64,000 nucleotides of DNA from Silurus meridionalis (taxonomy: Eukaryota; Chordata; Actinopteri; Siluriformes; Siluridae): the NCBI RefSeq assembly GCF_014805685.1, contig NC_060907.1, positions 5,766,992 through 5,830,991 on the forward strand, given 5' to 3'. The translations under genes were made by a program, and so were the position numbers. Below, one piece after another: positions 25,341 to 33,874 of the stretch; positions within the stretch are counted from its first letter, which is position 1, and each line of letters begins with the position of its first letter. Under the pieces are notes generated by a model. That model ran no database searches. It saw nothing but the letters and a program-made list of their open reading frames with translations, and had not been told where the DNA came from.

Positions 25341-26092
25341 GATGATACTGTATGATAGATAGATAGCTAGATAGATAGATAAACAGACAGGTATTAGTTT
25401 TGGGGAAGGTGAATATCTGAATGTTGGAGAATCTTGCTACAATTAATACTAAATAAATTTTGGGGTCTTGTTTTTTTTTGTCCTGTTCAAGCTACACTAG
25501 AAATATTTCACGTTTTTCACGTAGTTTCATGTTTCAGGGTGGAGTTTGCCTTTACAACAAGCAAACAAATAAACAAAACAAACATGCAAACGTAAACACG
25601 AAGGGGGGGGGGTTAAAATCACTTATTTTCTTAGTTTGACATAAAGACAAGATTTTATATCTGGACGTTTTGAGGCTGAATATGTTTACACGTCATATCT
25701 ACGCTAACCTGTACACGCCACGTTAACCCGAACGCTCCCGTGCTCTTTATTAAACCCGACAGGGGCAATCAATGATGAGTTTTTTACCATAAATATCGTG
25801 ATGTTTGCTGTCAGGAGTTGAATATGTCCGCCGTGAACATGCTAAGCGTCATTAACGTGGGCCACATCACGACACGGCTAATAAGGGGAGGGGGGACACA
25901 CACGCGAAACACGTCTCCTACGTGCAAACCTGAACATGATTTTATTATAAAACACTTTTGATTCAGTAACAGATATAAGAGAAGAGTGTTAAACAGTAAT
26001 AACAGCGCTAGCAGGTCATGCTAGCCTGCTCGGGTTATGCTAGCTGTTAGCAACGGACGAATTCATTTTCGCAGCGCGCGCTCACTTACCAT
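12247..26092 (-). CDS. ppp3r1: Calcineurin subunit B type 1 (protein phosphatase 3 regulatory subunit)
   Basis: It encodes the Ca2+-binding regulatory subunit that pairs with calcineurin A to form the calmodulin-dependent phosphatase acting on NFAT and other cytosolic targets. Six coding exons: 26090-26092 (Met only), 20744-20783, 15153-15329, 14299-14358, 12651-12835 and 12247-12294. They join in frame into 170 residues, the usual length. The N-terminus [15 protein letters not shown] carries the glycine that is myristoylated in known calcineurin B. Four EF-hand loops lie near residues 31-42, 63-74, 100-111 and 141-152, with clear D-x-D-x-(S/D)-G patterns. It ends in HKKMVVDV. The ATG-only first exon sits in CpG-rich DNA, which looks like the promoter. 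An alternative first exon at 15832-15859 is listed separately. The a/b fish paralogue is not resolved. Confidence 0.96.
12295..12650 (-). repeat. ppp3r1 intron 5 with (AT)n
   Basis: A 356-bp intron that carries a 52-bp (AT)n tract at 12361-12412. Confidence 0.85.
12651..12835 (-). CDS. ppp3r1: ppp3r1 exon 5 (EF-hands 3 and 4)
   Basis: 185 nt from [18 protein letters not shown] to SFEEFCA. Acceptor TGCAG, donor GTGAGTAAAG, ending in phase 0. Confidence 0.97.
12836..14298 (-). other. ppp3r1 intron 4, mostly a Tc1 relic
   Basis: 1463 bp. It contains a family A scrap at 12915-12965, the Tc1 relic at 13020-14010 and another family A scrap at about 14035-14130. Confidence 0.8.
13020..14010 (-). 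mobile_element. Degenerate Tc1/mariner transposon
   Basis: On the minus strand the DNA decodes, with frameshifts and stops, to a Tc1 transposase. An N-terminal part resembles [11 protein letters not shown] and STVSGV. The C-terminal DDE part includes [23 protein letters not shown] and [13 protein letters not shown]. All frames are broken, so it cannot be active. Confidence 0.85.
14299..14358 (-). CDS. ppp3r1: ppp3r1 exon 4 (linker between EF-hand pairs)
   Basis: 60 nt encoding [20 protein letters not shown], bounded by CTCTTCAG and GTGAG. Confidence 0.97.
14359..15152 (-). other. ppp3r1 intron 3
   Basis: 794 bp, about half occupied by the family A repeat at 14463-14901. Confidence 0.8.
14463..14901 (+). 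mobile_element. Family A Tc1-derived repeat, near full length
   Basis: Begins GGACAAAAGTATTGGAACACC and ends TGTCCACAAACTTTTGTCC, so the ends are inverted relatives (GGACAAAAG...CTTTTGTCC). The transposase relic reads on plus. It is the cleanest copy for defining the ends. Confidence 0.8.
15153..15329 (-). CDS. ppp3r1: ppp3r1 exon 3 (EF-hands 1 and 2)
   Basis: 177 nt, reading [19 protein letters not shown] onward to DGNGEVDFK. It starts after a (CT)n-rich TTTCAG acceptor and ends at a GTGAG donor. Both the canonical exon 2 and the alternative exon 15832-15859 leave phase 1, which fits it. Confidence 0.97.
15832..15859 (-). CDS. ppp3r1: Putative alternative first coding exon of ppp3r1
   Basis: On the minus strand, GATATGG gives a start in good context with an in-frame TAG 30 nt upstream. 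It is followed by MAAATRQEA and a GTAAGATC donor in phase 1. Spliced to exon 3 it reads [19 protein letters not shown], in frame and replacing the 15 residues encoded by exons 1-2. The product would lack Gly2 and so could not be N-myristoylated. A GC box (CCCCGCCCCC on plus, 15908-15917) lies about 50 nt upstream. The exon is inferred from sequence only. A chance open stretch with a donor is the alternative. Confidence 0.55.
15900..15930 (-). promoter_or_regulatory. ppp3r1: Possible internal promoter of ppp3r1 (GC box)
   Basis: A perfect SP1-type GC box on the minus strand (GGGGGCGGGG) about 50 nt upstream of the alternative start. No TATA box is evident. Confidence 0.35.
16408..17004. mobile_element. 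Non-autonomous DNA transposon with terminal inverted repeats
   Basis: The left end TACCGTAATTTCCGGACTAT is mirrored at the right end (ATAGTCCGAAAAATACGGTA). Inner text such as AAGCCGCACC is typical of a repeat common in fish genomes. The open frame inside (16735-17028) is not a recognisable transposase. Confidence 0.8.
17408..17567. repeat. (TG)n - A-run - (TA)n composite microsatellite
   Basis: (TG)n at 17408-17461, a poly(A) run at about 17478-17495, then about 74 bp of (TA)n ending in CACACACAC. The (TG)n and terminal (CA)n are complementary. Confidence 0.95.
17980..18047. repeat. (CA)n microsatellite
   Basis: 68 bp of uninterrupted CA. Confidence 0.97.
18133..18280 (+). mobile_element. 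Family A repeat, 5' fragment
   Basis: Begins GACAAAAGTATTGGTACACC and includes CCAAACCTGTTCCAGCATGA. It is truncated after the CCATGAAGATCTG motif. Confidence 0.65.
18404..18574. repeat. Three-copy TCCTCATGCATGACTTTA + (TG)n repeat
   Basis: The sequence TATCCTCATGCATGACTTTA followed by a (TG)/(GC) alternating tract occurs three times in tandem. The CGCGCGCACGCGCG and GCGCGTGCGCGTGCG parts are alternating purine-pyrimidine and could adopt Z-DNA. Confidence 0.85.
18695..18900. other. Non-repetitive block in ppp3r1 intron 2, candidate conserved element
   Basis: A ~200-bp stretch of balanced composition between microsatellites. It includes GCTAATTGCGGG and TTAATTACTCTGAC words that resemble homeodomain sites. 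It has no coding pattern. Its conservation cannot be judged here. Confidence 0.25.
18940..19325. repeat. (GA)-rich purine tract
   Basis: About 385 bp of AGAGAGAC/GAAAGAGA-type simple sequence, almost all purine on the plus strand. Confidence 0.9.
19440..19903. repeat. (CA)n and (CT)n(CA)n arrays
   Basis: (CA)-rich stretches at 19445-19500 and 19563-19593, a (CT) tract at 19652-19690, and a (CT)n(CA)n composite at 19821-19903. Confidence 0.93.
20744..20783 (-). CDS. ppp3r1: ppp3r1 exon 2 (myristoylation and N-terminal segment)
   Basis: A 40-nt exon between CTCTTTTCAG and GTGAGTAT. It encodes [13 protein letters not shown] and the first base of Phe15. Confidence 0.95.
21364..21694. repeat. 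(GA)-rich tract and short (CT)n
   Basis: Purine-rich simple sequence at 21364-21580 and (CT)n at 21670-21694. Confidence 0.85.
22665..22975. repeat. Minisatellite, GTGAGGGTGGAGATGAGCG units
   Basis: Tandem ~21-bp units, clearest from 22798 to 22975, with looser GTGAGTGTGTGCGGGTGGAG copies before. The G-rich strand is plus. Confidence 0.85.
23298..23361. repeat. (CA)n microsatellite
   Basis: About 64 bp of CA with one interruption (CAAACA). Confidence 0.96.
24438..24492. repeat. (CA)n microsatellite
   Basis: 55 bp of uninterrupted CA. Confidence 0.97.
24936..25386. repeat. (GATA)n array with GACA variants and a recurring spacer
   Basis: Seven or so GATA blocks are separated by a repeated spacer GATGATACTGTATGATA. 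One block is (GACA)n at 25077-25101. The repeated spacer shows that the array grew by duplication of larger units. Confidence 0.93.
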
Positions 26093-26330
26093 TTTGTCGC
26101 GAGGTTTGTCTTCGGGTTTTCTTTTTCTTGTTATAATAATTTATTATTATTATTATTATTTTACCCAATGTTTTGCCCCTACAGGATCGAGAACAGAACG
26201 CTTAGCCCCCCTCCGGAGTGGTGGTGTTGTGGACAGACTCGGACTGCAGTGAAGATTCGGGCAGCAGCAACAACCGCAGCGCAGAAACAGGAGGCGCGGC
26301 TTCAGGGGGAGGAGGAGGGGGGTGGGGGTA
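26000..26330 (-). promoter_or_regulatory. ppp3r1: ppp3r1 main promoter and 5' UTR region
   Basis: CpG-rich DNA (CGCAGCGCGCG, TCGCGAGG and others) surrounds the Met-only exon. The region holds an internal (TTA)n tract at 26143-26161. The transcription start is probably between 26120 and 26330, but no single site can be fixed. Confidence 0.5.
26090..26092 (-). CDS. ppp3r1: ppp3r1 exon 1 coding part (start Met only)
   Basis: On the minus strand, ACAAAATG is followed directly by the donor GTAAGTGAG (26089-26081). Exon 2 then begins with GGA for Gly2. An A at -3 and G at +4 give a good start context. Confidence 0.85.
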
Positions 26331-26466
26331 CTCTACATCCGGGGATTCTCACACTCTTACTCACATACTACCCTACTACTGAGTGCGCATGTCTGAATAC
26401 AGGGTGCAGCCCCGGTTACCATGGATACCGAACTAGTAGAGTACTAACGTAGGGCTTAGTGTGGAA

Positions 26467-26467
26467 G

Positions 26468-26545
<78 letters not shown>

Positions 26546-26552
26546 CTAGTAA

Positions 26553-26604
<52 letters not shown>

Positions 26605-26620
26605 ATGAAATAGTATAATC

Positions 26621-26672
<52 letters not shown>

Positions 26673-26693
26673 GTCTGTCTGTTTGTCAATCTT

Positions 26694-26725
<32 letters not shown>

Positions 26726-26761
26726 GATAGATAGATAGATAGATAGAGGATGATACTGTAT

Positions 26762-26834
<73 letters not shown>
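26467..26834. repeat. Inverted pair of (CTAT)n and (GATA)n arrays
   Basis: (CTAT)n occupies 26467-26681 with two short breaks, and (GATA)n occupies 26695-26834. The two are reverse complements, separated by about 15 bp. The GATGATACTGTATGA spacer of the array at 24936 recurs at 26748. Confidence 0.93.
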
Positions 26835-27834
26835 CAGTGTGTATGTGTTCTTCTCTGTGTATTTCCTCTTGTATTTTCACTCTGGTGAACTGTATCACCC
26901 AGTACAGTATATATAATAAAAAAGCAGAGCCTTTTGAAGCACTGTGGTGCTTTATCTTACAAAAGAATCCACATTGTCTGCTTTTTAAACAGAAAATGAA
27001 ACAGATACATATGGAGCGATATACAGAGCATCACACAAACACCAATATGATCAAACCAGTAAGCAGTAACTGGAATAATAGGACATTCTGAGGAGGTATA
27101 AACAACACTCTGCCCAGATGTGGATGGTAACACGGCTGTTTAATCACCGAAAAAATCTTTCTCATGGCCTCCTGTTAAAAAAAGATCAATAGTGTTATTT
27201 TGTGACCGTGTCCATGAGTTAAATCATCTGATTATGTCAGATAAATGATCATTTGAAGTGTGCCTGCCATGTAATGAAGGAACATGTTCACCATGGCAAC
27301 CAAACACCTTCAAACTTATATACCTCAATAACTGAGATTACTGGAAAGCCGTGATCGAGTGTGAAAACACAACATGAACTGGTCCTATTACTTACATGGC
27401 ATAAACGCAACTAAACAACCCGAAAAATCAATACAGCAAAATATTCCTTCATACAATACAACATTATATATTTCACCAGTGAGTAGTTTGGAATAAATAT
27501 GTGATATATGATAAGACAGCACCATTTTTTGAGCCCTGCTCTGTTTTATTTCAGTGAGAATACCAGAGGAACTGCATGACATTGACGGCCAGGTCAGGAA
27601 CCATAACGGGGCAGGGAACGTATGGCGTATCGGTGTACAAGATCAAGAACCTTTTCTTTCTTTTGTCGTCGTCAGAGTGATGTAGGTCATGTCACACCAT
27701 CTTGTCCTTTCTGACACTTTCTGATATTGTGAGCCAAATGTTAATATGCAAATCAGCTCATTATATTGGATCAATAACACTACCATTGTTGGTGTTGAGA
27801 TTTAGTTGTTGATTTAAATTCTTGCTGCATTATA
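26835..27834. other. Intergenic between ppp3r1 and cnrip1, nothing recognised
   Basis: AT-rich DNA with no gene, RNA gene or clear transposon seen. Confidence 0.4.
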
Positions 27835-27835
27835 A

Positions 27836-27924
<89 letters not shown>
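27835..27924. repeat. (GATA)n microsatellite
   Basis: About 90 bp of uninterrupted ATAG/GATA. Confidence 0.97.
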
Positions 27925-29242
27925 CCCTTTCACAGAGCATGTGTGTCACATAATTAAATGGCTGGACGATGGAAGAAAGACATATCAGACCTCCTCCTAC
28001 AGCAGTTTTTACCCTCTGCTATCAATCCAAGTGGCCACTATATTAGATATTCCTGGACCTTTGTTCATTCATGCAATTTGCCCAGCAAGTAATTATGCCA
28101 GAGGTGTTGAATCCTTTGACAGGTAGCCACACCGTATTTTAAATGGACTATCAGGTGTGGCTCTTGATTGGCTGGAATAAAAACCTGCACCCACATCAGA
28201 TATTTGTGGAAAAGATTGGACACCCCTGAATTAGAAGATCTGGAGCATCAGATGAAGAATTCTTTTTATAAATTAGAATCTGGGATGTTCACATGCACCA
28301 CAAAATGGTGCAAAACACAAAAAACATCCGCTGGTGCCGGTTCAAGGTGACAAGAAATTACCAGGATTAACTGTGTAGACAACATGATAAAACCTGAATG
28401 CAGGTAGACTACAAAGGTAGAAGATCACAACCGGTTCCATTCATGCCTGCCAAGACCAGGAATCTGATGCTGCAATGAGAGATGTGCATCACAATATTAG
28501 TTTCTTGCTTTTTTTTCGTTGTGCCGAAATCAAGATAAAACGTTTGTTATGTCGAGAAAATCGTGATCACGAGAAAACAAGAAAGGAAAAAAAACATTTC
28601 ACGCATGGCCTCTTTGGACTTCCGTAGAGATCAGACTGAGGGCGGAAAAAAAGTCCAGTCCTTGTAAATATCTGACTCACATGCTCTGTAAGTGCCAAAT
28701 TTAATAATAATCTCATTCCAGATGAGTCGAGAGGATTAAAACAAAAAATATATATATATAAACTAAATACACAATTCAGTATCCAGATGTGCTTGTGAGA
28801 TGTGCTAGACATTTTGGGTTTCATAATCAAACCTCCCTCGCCTCTATTAACCTGTGAAGCAATTTCTGCTGTAATGCCGTACATTTTACGAAGTATTGTT
28901 CTAAGTAAGTTCTACATTATATCAATGATAATAGGTATGATCACTAATGGTCACTAATGGCTAACTTGGATATGTCTAATCAAAGAATCTGCATAACCCC
29001 CCCAACCCCCCAGTCTAAAACTGTTCAGGAAACAAATAACGATATGTGTAACATGCACATAAGAGGCCAAAATCAACAAAAAATAAATCATATCGATTTC
29101 CACAGGTTCCTTCCTCTTTGCTAGCTCACAGAAGTTGAAGAGAGCTAGCCATGCTAACACGTGCCCGTCGTCTTGAATCGATTATTACAGAGTACGCAAA
29201 CTGCCCAGCCACGGTTACGGGTCACGCAGAGTCGCCGTGCCG
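27925..29242. other. Downstream region of cnrip1, probable repeat at 27950-28350
   Basis: Words such as GGAAAAGATTGGACACCCCTG near 28206 resemble dispersed fish repeats. A partial copy of the palindromic element of 8937-9262 lies at 28505-28590. The cnrip1 3' UTR should begin at 29242, but no clear poly(A) signal was found close by. Confidence 0.4.
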
Positions 29243-29407
29243 TTACTGGAAGAGCTCCTTGTTGATCCACATCAGGCTGCGCGTCTCGTTGGGTTTCACT
29301 TCGTACTCGATGCAGCTGAACTTGTTGCCGAACTGGCAGTGCTCACGCTTGTAGTAGTTGTAGTACTTCACCTGCCACACCGTCTCGAAGACGCCGGCCT
29401 CCTTGAA
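29243..29407 (-). CDS. cnrip1: cnrip1 exon 3 (C-terminus and stop)
   Basis: 165 nt after CTGTCTCAG, reading [14 protein letters not shown] to MWINKELFQ and TAA at 29243-29245. Confidence 0.95.
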   Translation of the reverse strand, partial: FKEAGVFETVWQVKYYNYYKREHCQFGNKFSCIEYEVKPNETRSLMWINKELFQ

Positions 29408-30315
29408 CTGAGACAGAATAGAATTTGGGGTCAGGTTTGAAAAGCAAGAGCTGATTGTTTTGGGGTTAGTTTACCTCCACCTTTCCACGACCGACCACAT
29501 CGATGTGGAAATCGTCCAAAAACAACCGTAAACGTTCAAAATCTAATTAAACAGGTTAGTGTTACAAATTAATGCAGTTCTATATTCATATATTGATTGG
29601 ACCTAAAAAAGAGGAGGTCAGAAATTGCAGAAATTGAAGGAGCTTTTCATCGGGACTGATGAGGACGGGTGGGATTAGAAATTTTGAAACCGTGCAAGTA
29701 GGAGGTTTTGAAGATGGAAATATCTCCCGTGCTCAGATATCGAATTCATTAAAGGAGTCTCCAGCGTCAGCGAATCGTAGCCCTCGGTAGCCTCGAGTGC
29801 AGAAACTGATTTACGTTGCCATAGCGACCGACCTCCCTGAGGACGTCAGCATTATTAGCAATGAAACCAGAGTGGGTGTTTCTATGGTGTCCAATGGCCG
29901 ATTGATAAGATTGAAGCTGCCTCTTGGTTCGATTAAGTAGAAATAAATAAAAATAACTTAATGCTTATTTAGGATCAAAATTCATGTGAATATGACACAA
30001 ACGAATACAAAAAATTGTCGATTTTAATAAACGTGAAAGGGTAAAAAAACAAAGAAATCACACAAATACTCATAAAAAGGTGAACATCTTCTACATTTAC
30101 TTTTTTCAGCCACTTTGATAGTGTTTAAGATGTAAGACAATAAAACCATTATTGTTATATGATGTACAACATTTACAAAGTGATAAAAAAAGAAAGTAAA
30201 TATGAAAAATATGAATGTTGCAGCCCTACGTGTGTTGAATGTGTCCAGATTTAGATGAAGGCTACATCTGTAGGACTCAATAGGTTTGGTATTTACGGTA
30301 AAACCTGGATTCTCG

Positions 30316-30349
<34 letters not shown>

Positions 30350-31151
30350 CACCACTTTCTATGCACCTGTAATAAGCTCTGTTTTTGGTTTACCTGTATG
30401 GAGGCCTGGACAGGTTGTCTATCTCCACTTTTGGTGTGAGGAACACCTTCAGTGTCATAAAACCCATGGTATTTTGCCGACTCTTCATCTTTGGACTGCT
30501 GCTCCAGATCAAAGCTTTTTCCGCCGATCCCCATAGTGCTGAAAACAACAAACAAACAAACAAACAAACAAATGTACATTTGTGTTGGGGATTTGCTTCT
30601 GTTTTCATGATTTTTATTTGAAAGTAGAAGGTAAACGGGGATCTATTGCACCAGGCCTTGATTTCATAATTGGTTAATTAATTGATTAATTAATTTATTA
30701 CATTATTCATGATTTTTGCGGTTGGAATAAAGATCAAAAAAGAAACAAAACCGGACAGTATGTATCTTTAAAGTATCCACATCCGCATCCATGGACATCC
30801 GCATCCATGTCTCTGTGGACATCTAGAAGAATCAGGTGCACCGAGCACCAGACCCTCACCCTCACCCTCACCCTCCGGCGCGTTATTACACACATCATAA
30901 CCCCATTCATCCCCGGTAAATAAATAAACAAGTAAATAAAATAATGCTGAGCGGTGGTGCGGTGACACCTACACGGGCTCGACGCTCCCCGGTTTGATCA
31001 CCACCTCGATCTTATATTTGGAGCCCGTCAGCAGTTTGATGGTTCGCGTCTGTCCGAACCGCGACCCGTCCGCTTTAAAGAACACCGGGCCGTCGTTCGG
31101 CTCCATCTTCAACGACACGCAGATGTTAATCAACGCTGGAACGTCGGCCAT
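29243..31151 (-). CDS. cnrip1: CB1 cannabinoid receptor-interacting protein 1
   Basis: CNRIP1 binds the C-terminal tail of the CB1 receptor and modulates its signalling at the inner plasma membrane. Three exons: 30973-31151, 30394-30538 and 29243-29407. They join in frame into 162 residues; the human protein has 164. Recognisable family motifs in order are [11 protein letters not shown] and [20 protein letters not shown] (exon 1), GFYDTEGV and [10 protein letters not shown] (exon 2), and [20 protein letters not shown] and [14 protein letters not shown] (exon 3). Odd points: exon 2 is diverged around [17 protein letters not shown], and the C-terminus is ELFQ rather than the ESFL of the human form. 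Fish have two paralogues, and the divergence hints at the b form, but this is not settled. It lies between ppp3r1 and fbxo48, as in human. Confidence 0.95.
29408..30393 (-). repeat. cnrip1 intron 2 with (CA)n
   Basis: 986 bp. A (CA)n tract at 30318-30348 lies about 45 nt after the exon 2 donor and reads (UG)n in the transcript. Nothing else was recognised. Confidence 0.8.
30394..30538 (-). CDS. cnrip1: cnrip1 exon 2
   Basis: 145 nt after GTTTTCAG, reading [10 protein letters not shown] to QPVQASIQ and ending at a GTAAAC donor in phase 0. Confidence 0.93.
30539..30972 (-). other. cnrip1 intron 1 with predicted G-quadruplex
   Basis: 434 bp. On the transcribed-sense (minus) strand, 30853-30873 has four GGG runs separated by TGA, a canonical quadruplex pattern, about 100 nt into the intron. 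An (AAAC)n tract lies at 30546-30571. Confidence 0.8.
30973..31151 (-). CDS. cnrip1: cnrip1 exon 1
   Basis: Starts [14 protein letters not shown] and ends in a split Val codon (GT|C) before a GTAGGTGTC donor. Reading on without splicing meets TAG at once, which supports this donor. Confidence 0.92.
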
Positions 31152-31600
31152 GATGGAGACACCAGGAATAATACTAATAACGGGCCTGTGCGCGCTCCCT
31201 GCGCTCCCTGCGTGTAAATGGATGGTGGAAGAGCCCAGCCAGGGTTGCCAGATCCGCCAGATCTACCCACATTACCCTATTTTAACCAAACCAAGGCTGA
31301 AACATGAACACTCAAAAGTAGCCCGAAACCTAGACCACCCAAAAAAGTCCATCAAAACAAAACCCATGTCCTCCAAACAAAATCCCTTGGCGTTTTAGTC
31401 TGTGTGCATATATCTAATATTATAATATCTATAATATCTAATAATAATAATTATAATAATATAATATCTAATACTGTTTTTTTGTATGATTGTTGGTATG
31501 GTTGTAGTGTTATATGTTTTTATGGGCCATGTGTCCTTTAAAAACTGTAATATATAAAAATATATATAATCAAAACCAGCCCTCAAGACTATGTTCAATA
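31152..31600. other. cnrip1 upstream region
   Basis: The first ~60 bp are CpG-containing and GC-rich and probably hold the cnrip1 promoter. The rest is AT-rich, with a short (ATA)n-like tract at 31405-31470. No PLEK exon is seen. Confidence 0.4.
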
Positions 31601-32440
31601 AAAGGCAGCCTCCAAACAAGACACATGTCCAATCAAAACCAGCCATCAAGCAAGACACGTCTAATAAAAAAACAAACCCCAAACAAGACCCATGTCCAAA
31701 TAAAACTAAACCCCAAACAAGACCCATGTCCAATTAAAAATAAACCCAAAACAAGACCCATGTCCAATTAAAACTAAACTCCAAACAAGACCCATGTCCA
31801 ATTAAAACTAAACCCAAAGCAAGACCCATGTCCAATTAAAACTAAACTCCAAAGAAGACCCATGTCCAATTAAAACTAAACCCCAAACAAGACCCATGTC
31901 CAATAAAACTAAACCCCAAACAAGACCCATGTCCAATTAAAATAAACCCAAAACAAGACCCATGTCCAAATAAAACTAAACCCCAAACAAGACCCATGTC
32001 CAATTAAAACTAAATTCTAATCAAGACCCAATTAAAACTAAACCCCAAACAAGACCCATGTCCATTAAAAACTAAACCCAAAGCAAGACCCATGTCCAAT
32101 TAAAACTAAACTCCAAACAAGACCCATGTCTAATTAAAACTAAACCCCAAACAAGACCCATGTTTAATTAAAACCAAACCCGAAACAAGACCCATGTCCA
32201 ATTAAAAATAAACCCAAAACAAAACCCATGTCCAATTAAAACTAAATTCTTATCAAGACCCAATTAAAACTAAACCCCAAACAAGACCCATGTCCAATTA
32301 AAACTAAACCCAAAGAAAGACCCATGTCCAATTGAAACTAAACTCCAAACAAGACCCATGTCCAATTAAAACTAAACTCCAATCAAGACACATGTCCAAT
32401 TAAAACTAAATTCTAATCAAGACCCAATTAAAACTATGTA
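31600..32440. repeat. ~34-bp minisatellite
   Basis: Roughly 25 units of the form AACAAGACCCATGTCCAATT followed by AAAACTAAACCCC. Units differ by single changes and some are shortened. No unit encodes anything: frames through it are interrupted by the variants. Confidence 0.93.
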
Positions 32441-32869
32441 TGATGTGTAATTCAGGTTAAACGTTTTACTGTAAAAGGCTGAAAAGGGATAAATATACAT
32501 TTCTTTCACCAAAATGTATAATTAAACGTATTAGTAAAATAGTAACCAGAACGCAAATACGTTGACACGTTACGTTGGACCTCAATAAAAAAAATTTAAA
32601 TAAAAAACATCCTTATCAATAACAGAAAATGTGTACCACGTAGTCGGGATTTGACAAGGACTTGGCAACCCGATTGCTGGCCGCTCCCAGGAAGCTGCAC
32701 CGGTAGAACAGTTCCCAAAAATAAGATACAGACACATGACTAATCCCTGAAATCCCTAAAATTATAAACCACTAGACCACCAGGGAACCTATAAAATGTA
32801 AAGCCTATACCCTTAAAATATAAAATGTAAAGTCTACACCCTTAAAATATAAAATTTAAAGTCTATACT

Positions 32870-32961
<92 letters not shown>

Positions 32962-33712
32962 TTGTGTAATGTAATGTCTATACTCTTCACTGATTTATTT
33001 CTATGAAGCCGTATTGTGAAAACAACCGCTGTCAAAAGCACAATAGAAATAAAAAATAATTGAAACAAACAAAATAAATAAATAATTGGACAATTCATGA
33101 CAATTTGCATTTAATTAGGTCTGAATATTGATCTGGTATAATAATTAGCAATTTTACCCAAAACTGACACATGGCACACACCGCAATGTTTGTTCTCGAA
33201 AAGAAAGCAAAACAAACAAACAAAAAAAAAACATTAAATAAAGTTAATTATTTTTAATTTAATGAACATACAGCACACCGTATTGTGTGGGTAAATGTGT
33301 GTTTTTTTCTTGTAGACACAGAAATATGAGATTACATTCAACAGATTTGTAAGATTTAATTACAGTAATATATTACATTTTTGAAAAAACATGTTAATAA
33401 TAATGATATTAGTTGTGATAACAGTACATAAAAAACCTTTACAAATATATTTTTACTGCATTTAGTTATTAAAACGGTGTAAATGTGCATTCCATTTTAA
33501 GTCTTTGATTTACAGCTCCATCGGTCCTTTCGGATAATTTTCCCACAATAAATGCGAGTCTGTCCCTCATGAACTGCATGAACACGGTCGTTTCTCCAGG
33601 CAGCATCTGACACTCGAGACATCCAGTGTTTTTCTAACACAGAGGAGACTGCCTTAAAAATGTCATTAAAAAGAGAAAAAGTAAGTTCTTCAGACATCAT
33701 CGTCATCGCTGT
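32441..33712. repeat. fbxo48 downstream region with (TA)n
   Basis: AT-rich, with about 80 bp of (TA)n at 32873-32958. The minus-strand AATAAA at about 32991 and ATTAAA-like words near 33258 are possible fbxo48 poly(A) signals. No PLEK exon is seen. Confidence 0.6.
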
Positions 33713-33874
33713 TTATCGCTCAAGCTCGGCCTCCAGGATTTCCCCCCAGGTCTCCACGTCCAGATCGCACATGTTGTTCTGGGGCAGATCCTCAGCACAG
33801 CGGATGTTGCTGTACTTTCCCTTCAACCATCTTCTCTTCACGCAGCTTTTCTGGTAGTTACGCACCAGAGTCAC
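33713..33874 (-). CDS. fbxo48: fbxo48 coding exon 2
   Basis: 162 nt from VTLVRNYQKS to LEAELER and TAA (33713-33715). The acceptor is CTGCCTTTAG on the minus strand. Confidence 0.94.
   Translation of the reverse strand: MTLVRNYQKSCVKRRWLKGKYSNIRCAEDLPQNNMCDLDVETWGEILEAELER

Larger units (their letters stand above)
20784..26089 (-). other. ppp3r1 intron 1
   Basis: About 5.3 kb between the Met-only exon and exon 2. It contains simple-sequence arrays and a GATA array near the promoter end. Stretches such as 20910-21350, 21750-22560 and 23370-24430 show no recognisable gene or transposon. Confidence 0.7.

Noticed and set aside
24936..27924. Regular short repeats that could suggest a CRISPR array
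   Set aside because: They are GATA tetranucleotides with no unique spacers, in a vertebrate genome.
31152..33712. Search for PLEK exons
   Set aside because: No pleckstrin-homology or DEP-like coding text was seen; the gap is filled by the minisatellite and AT-rich DNA.
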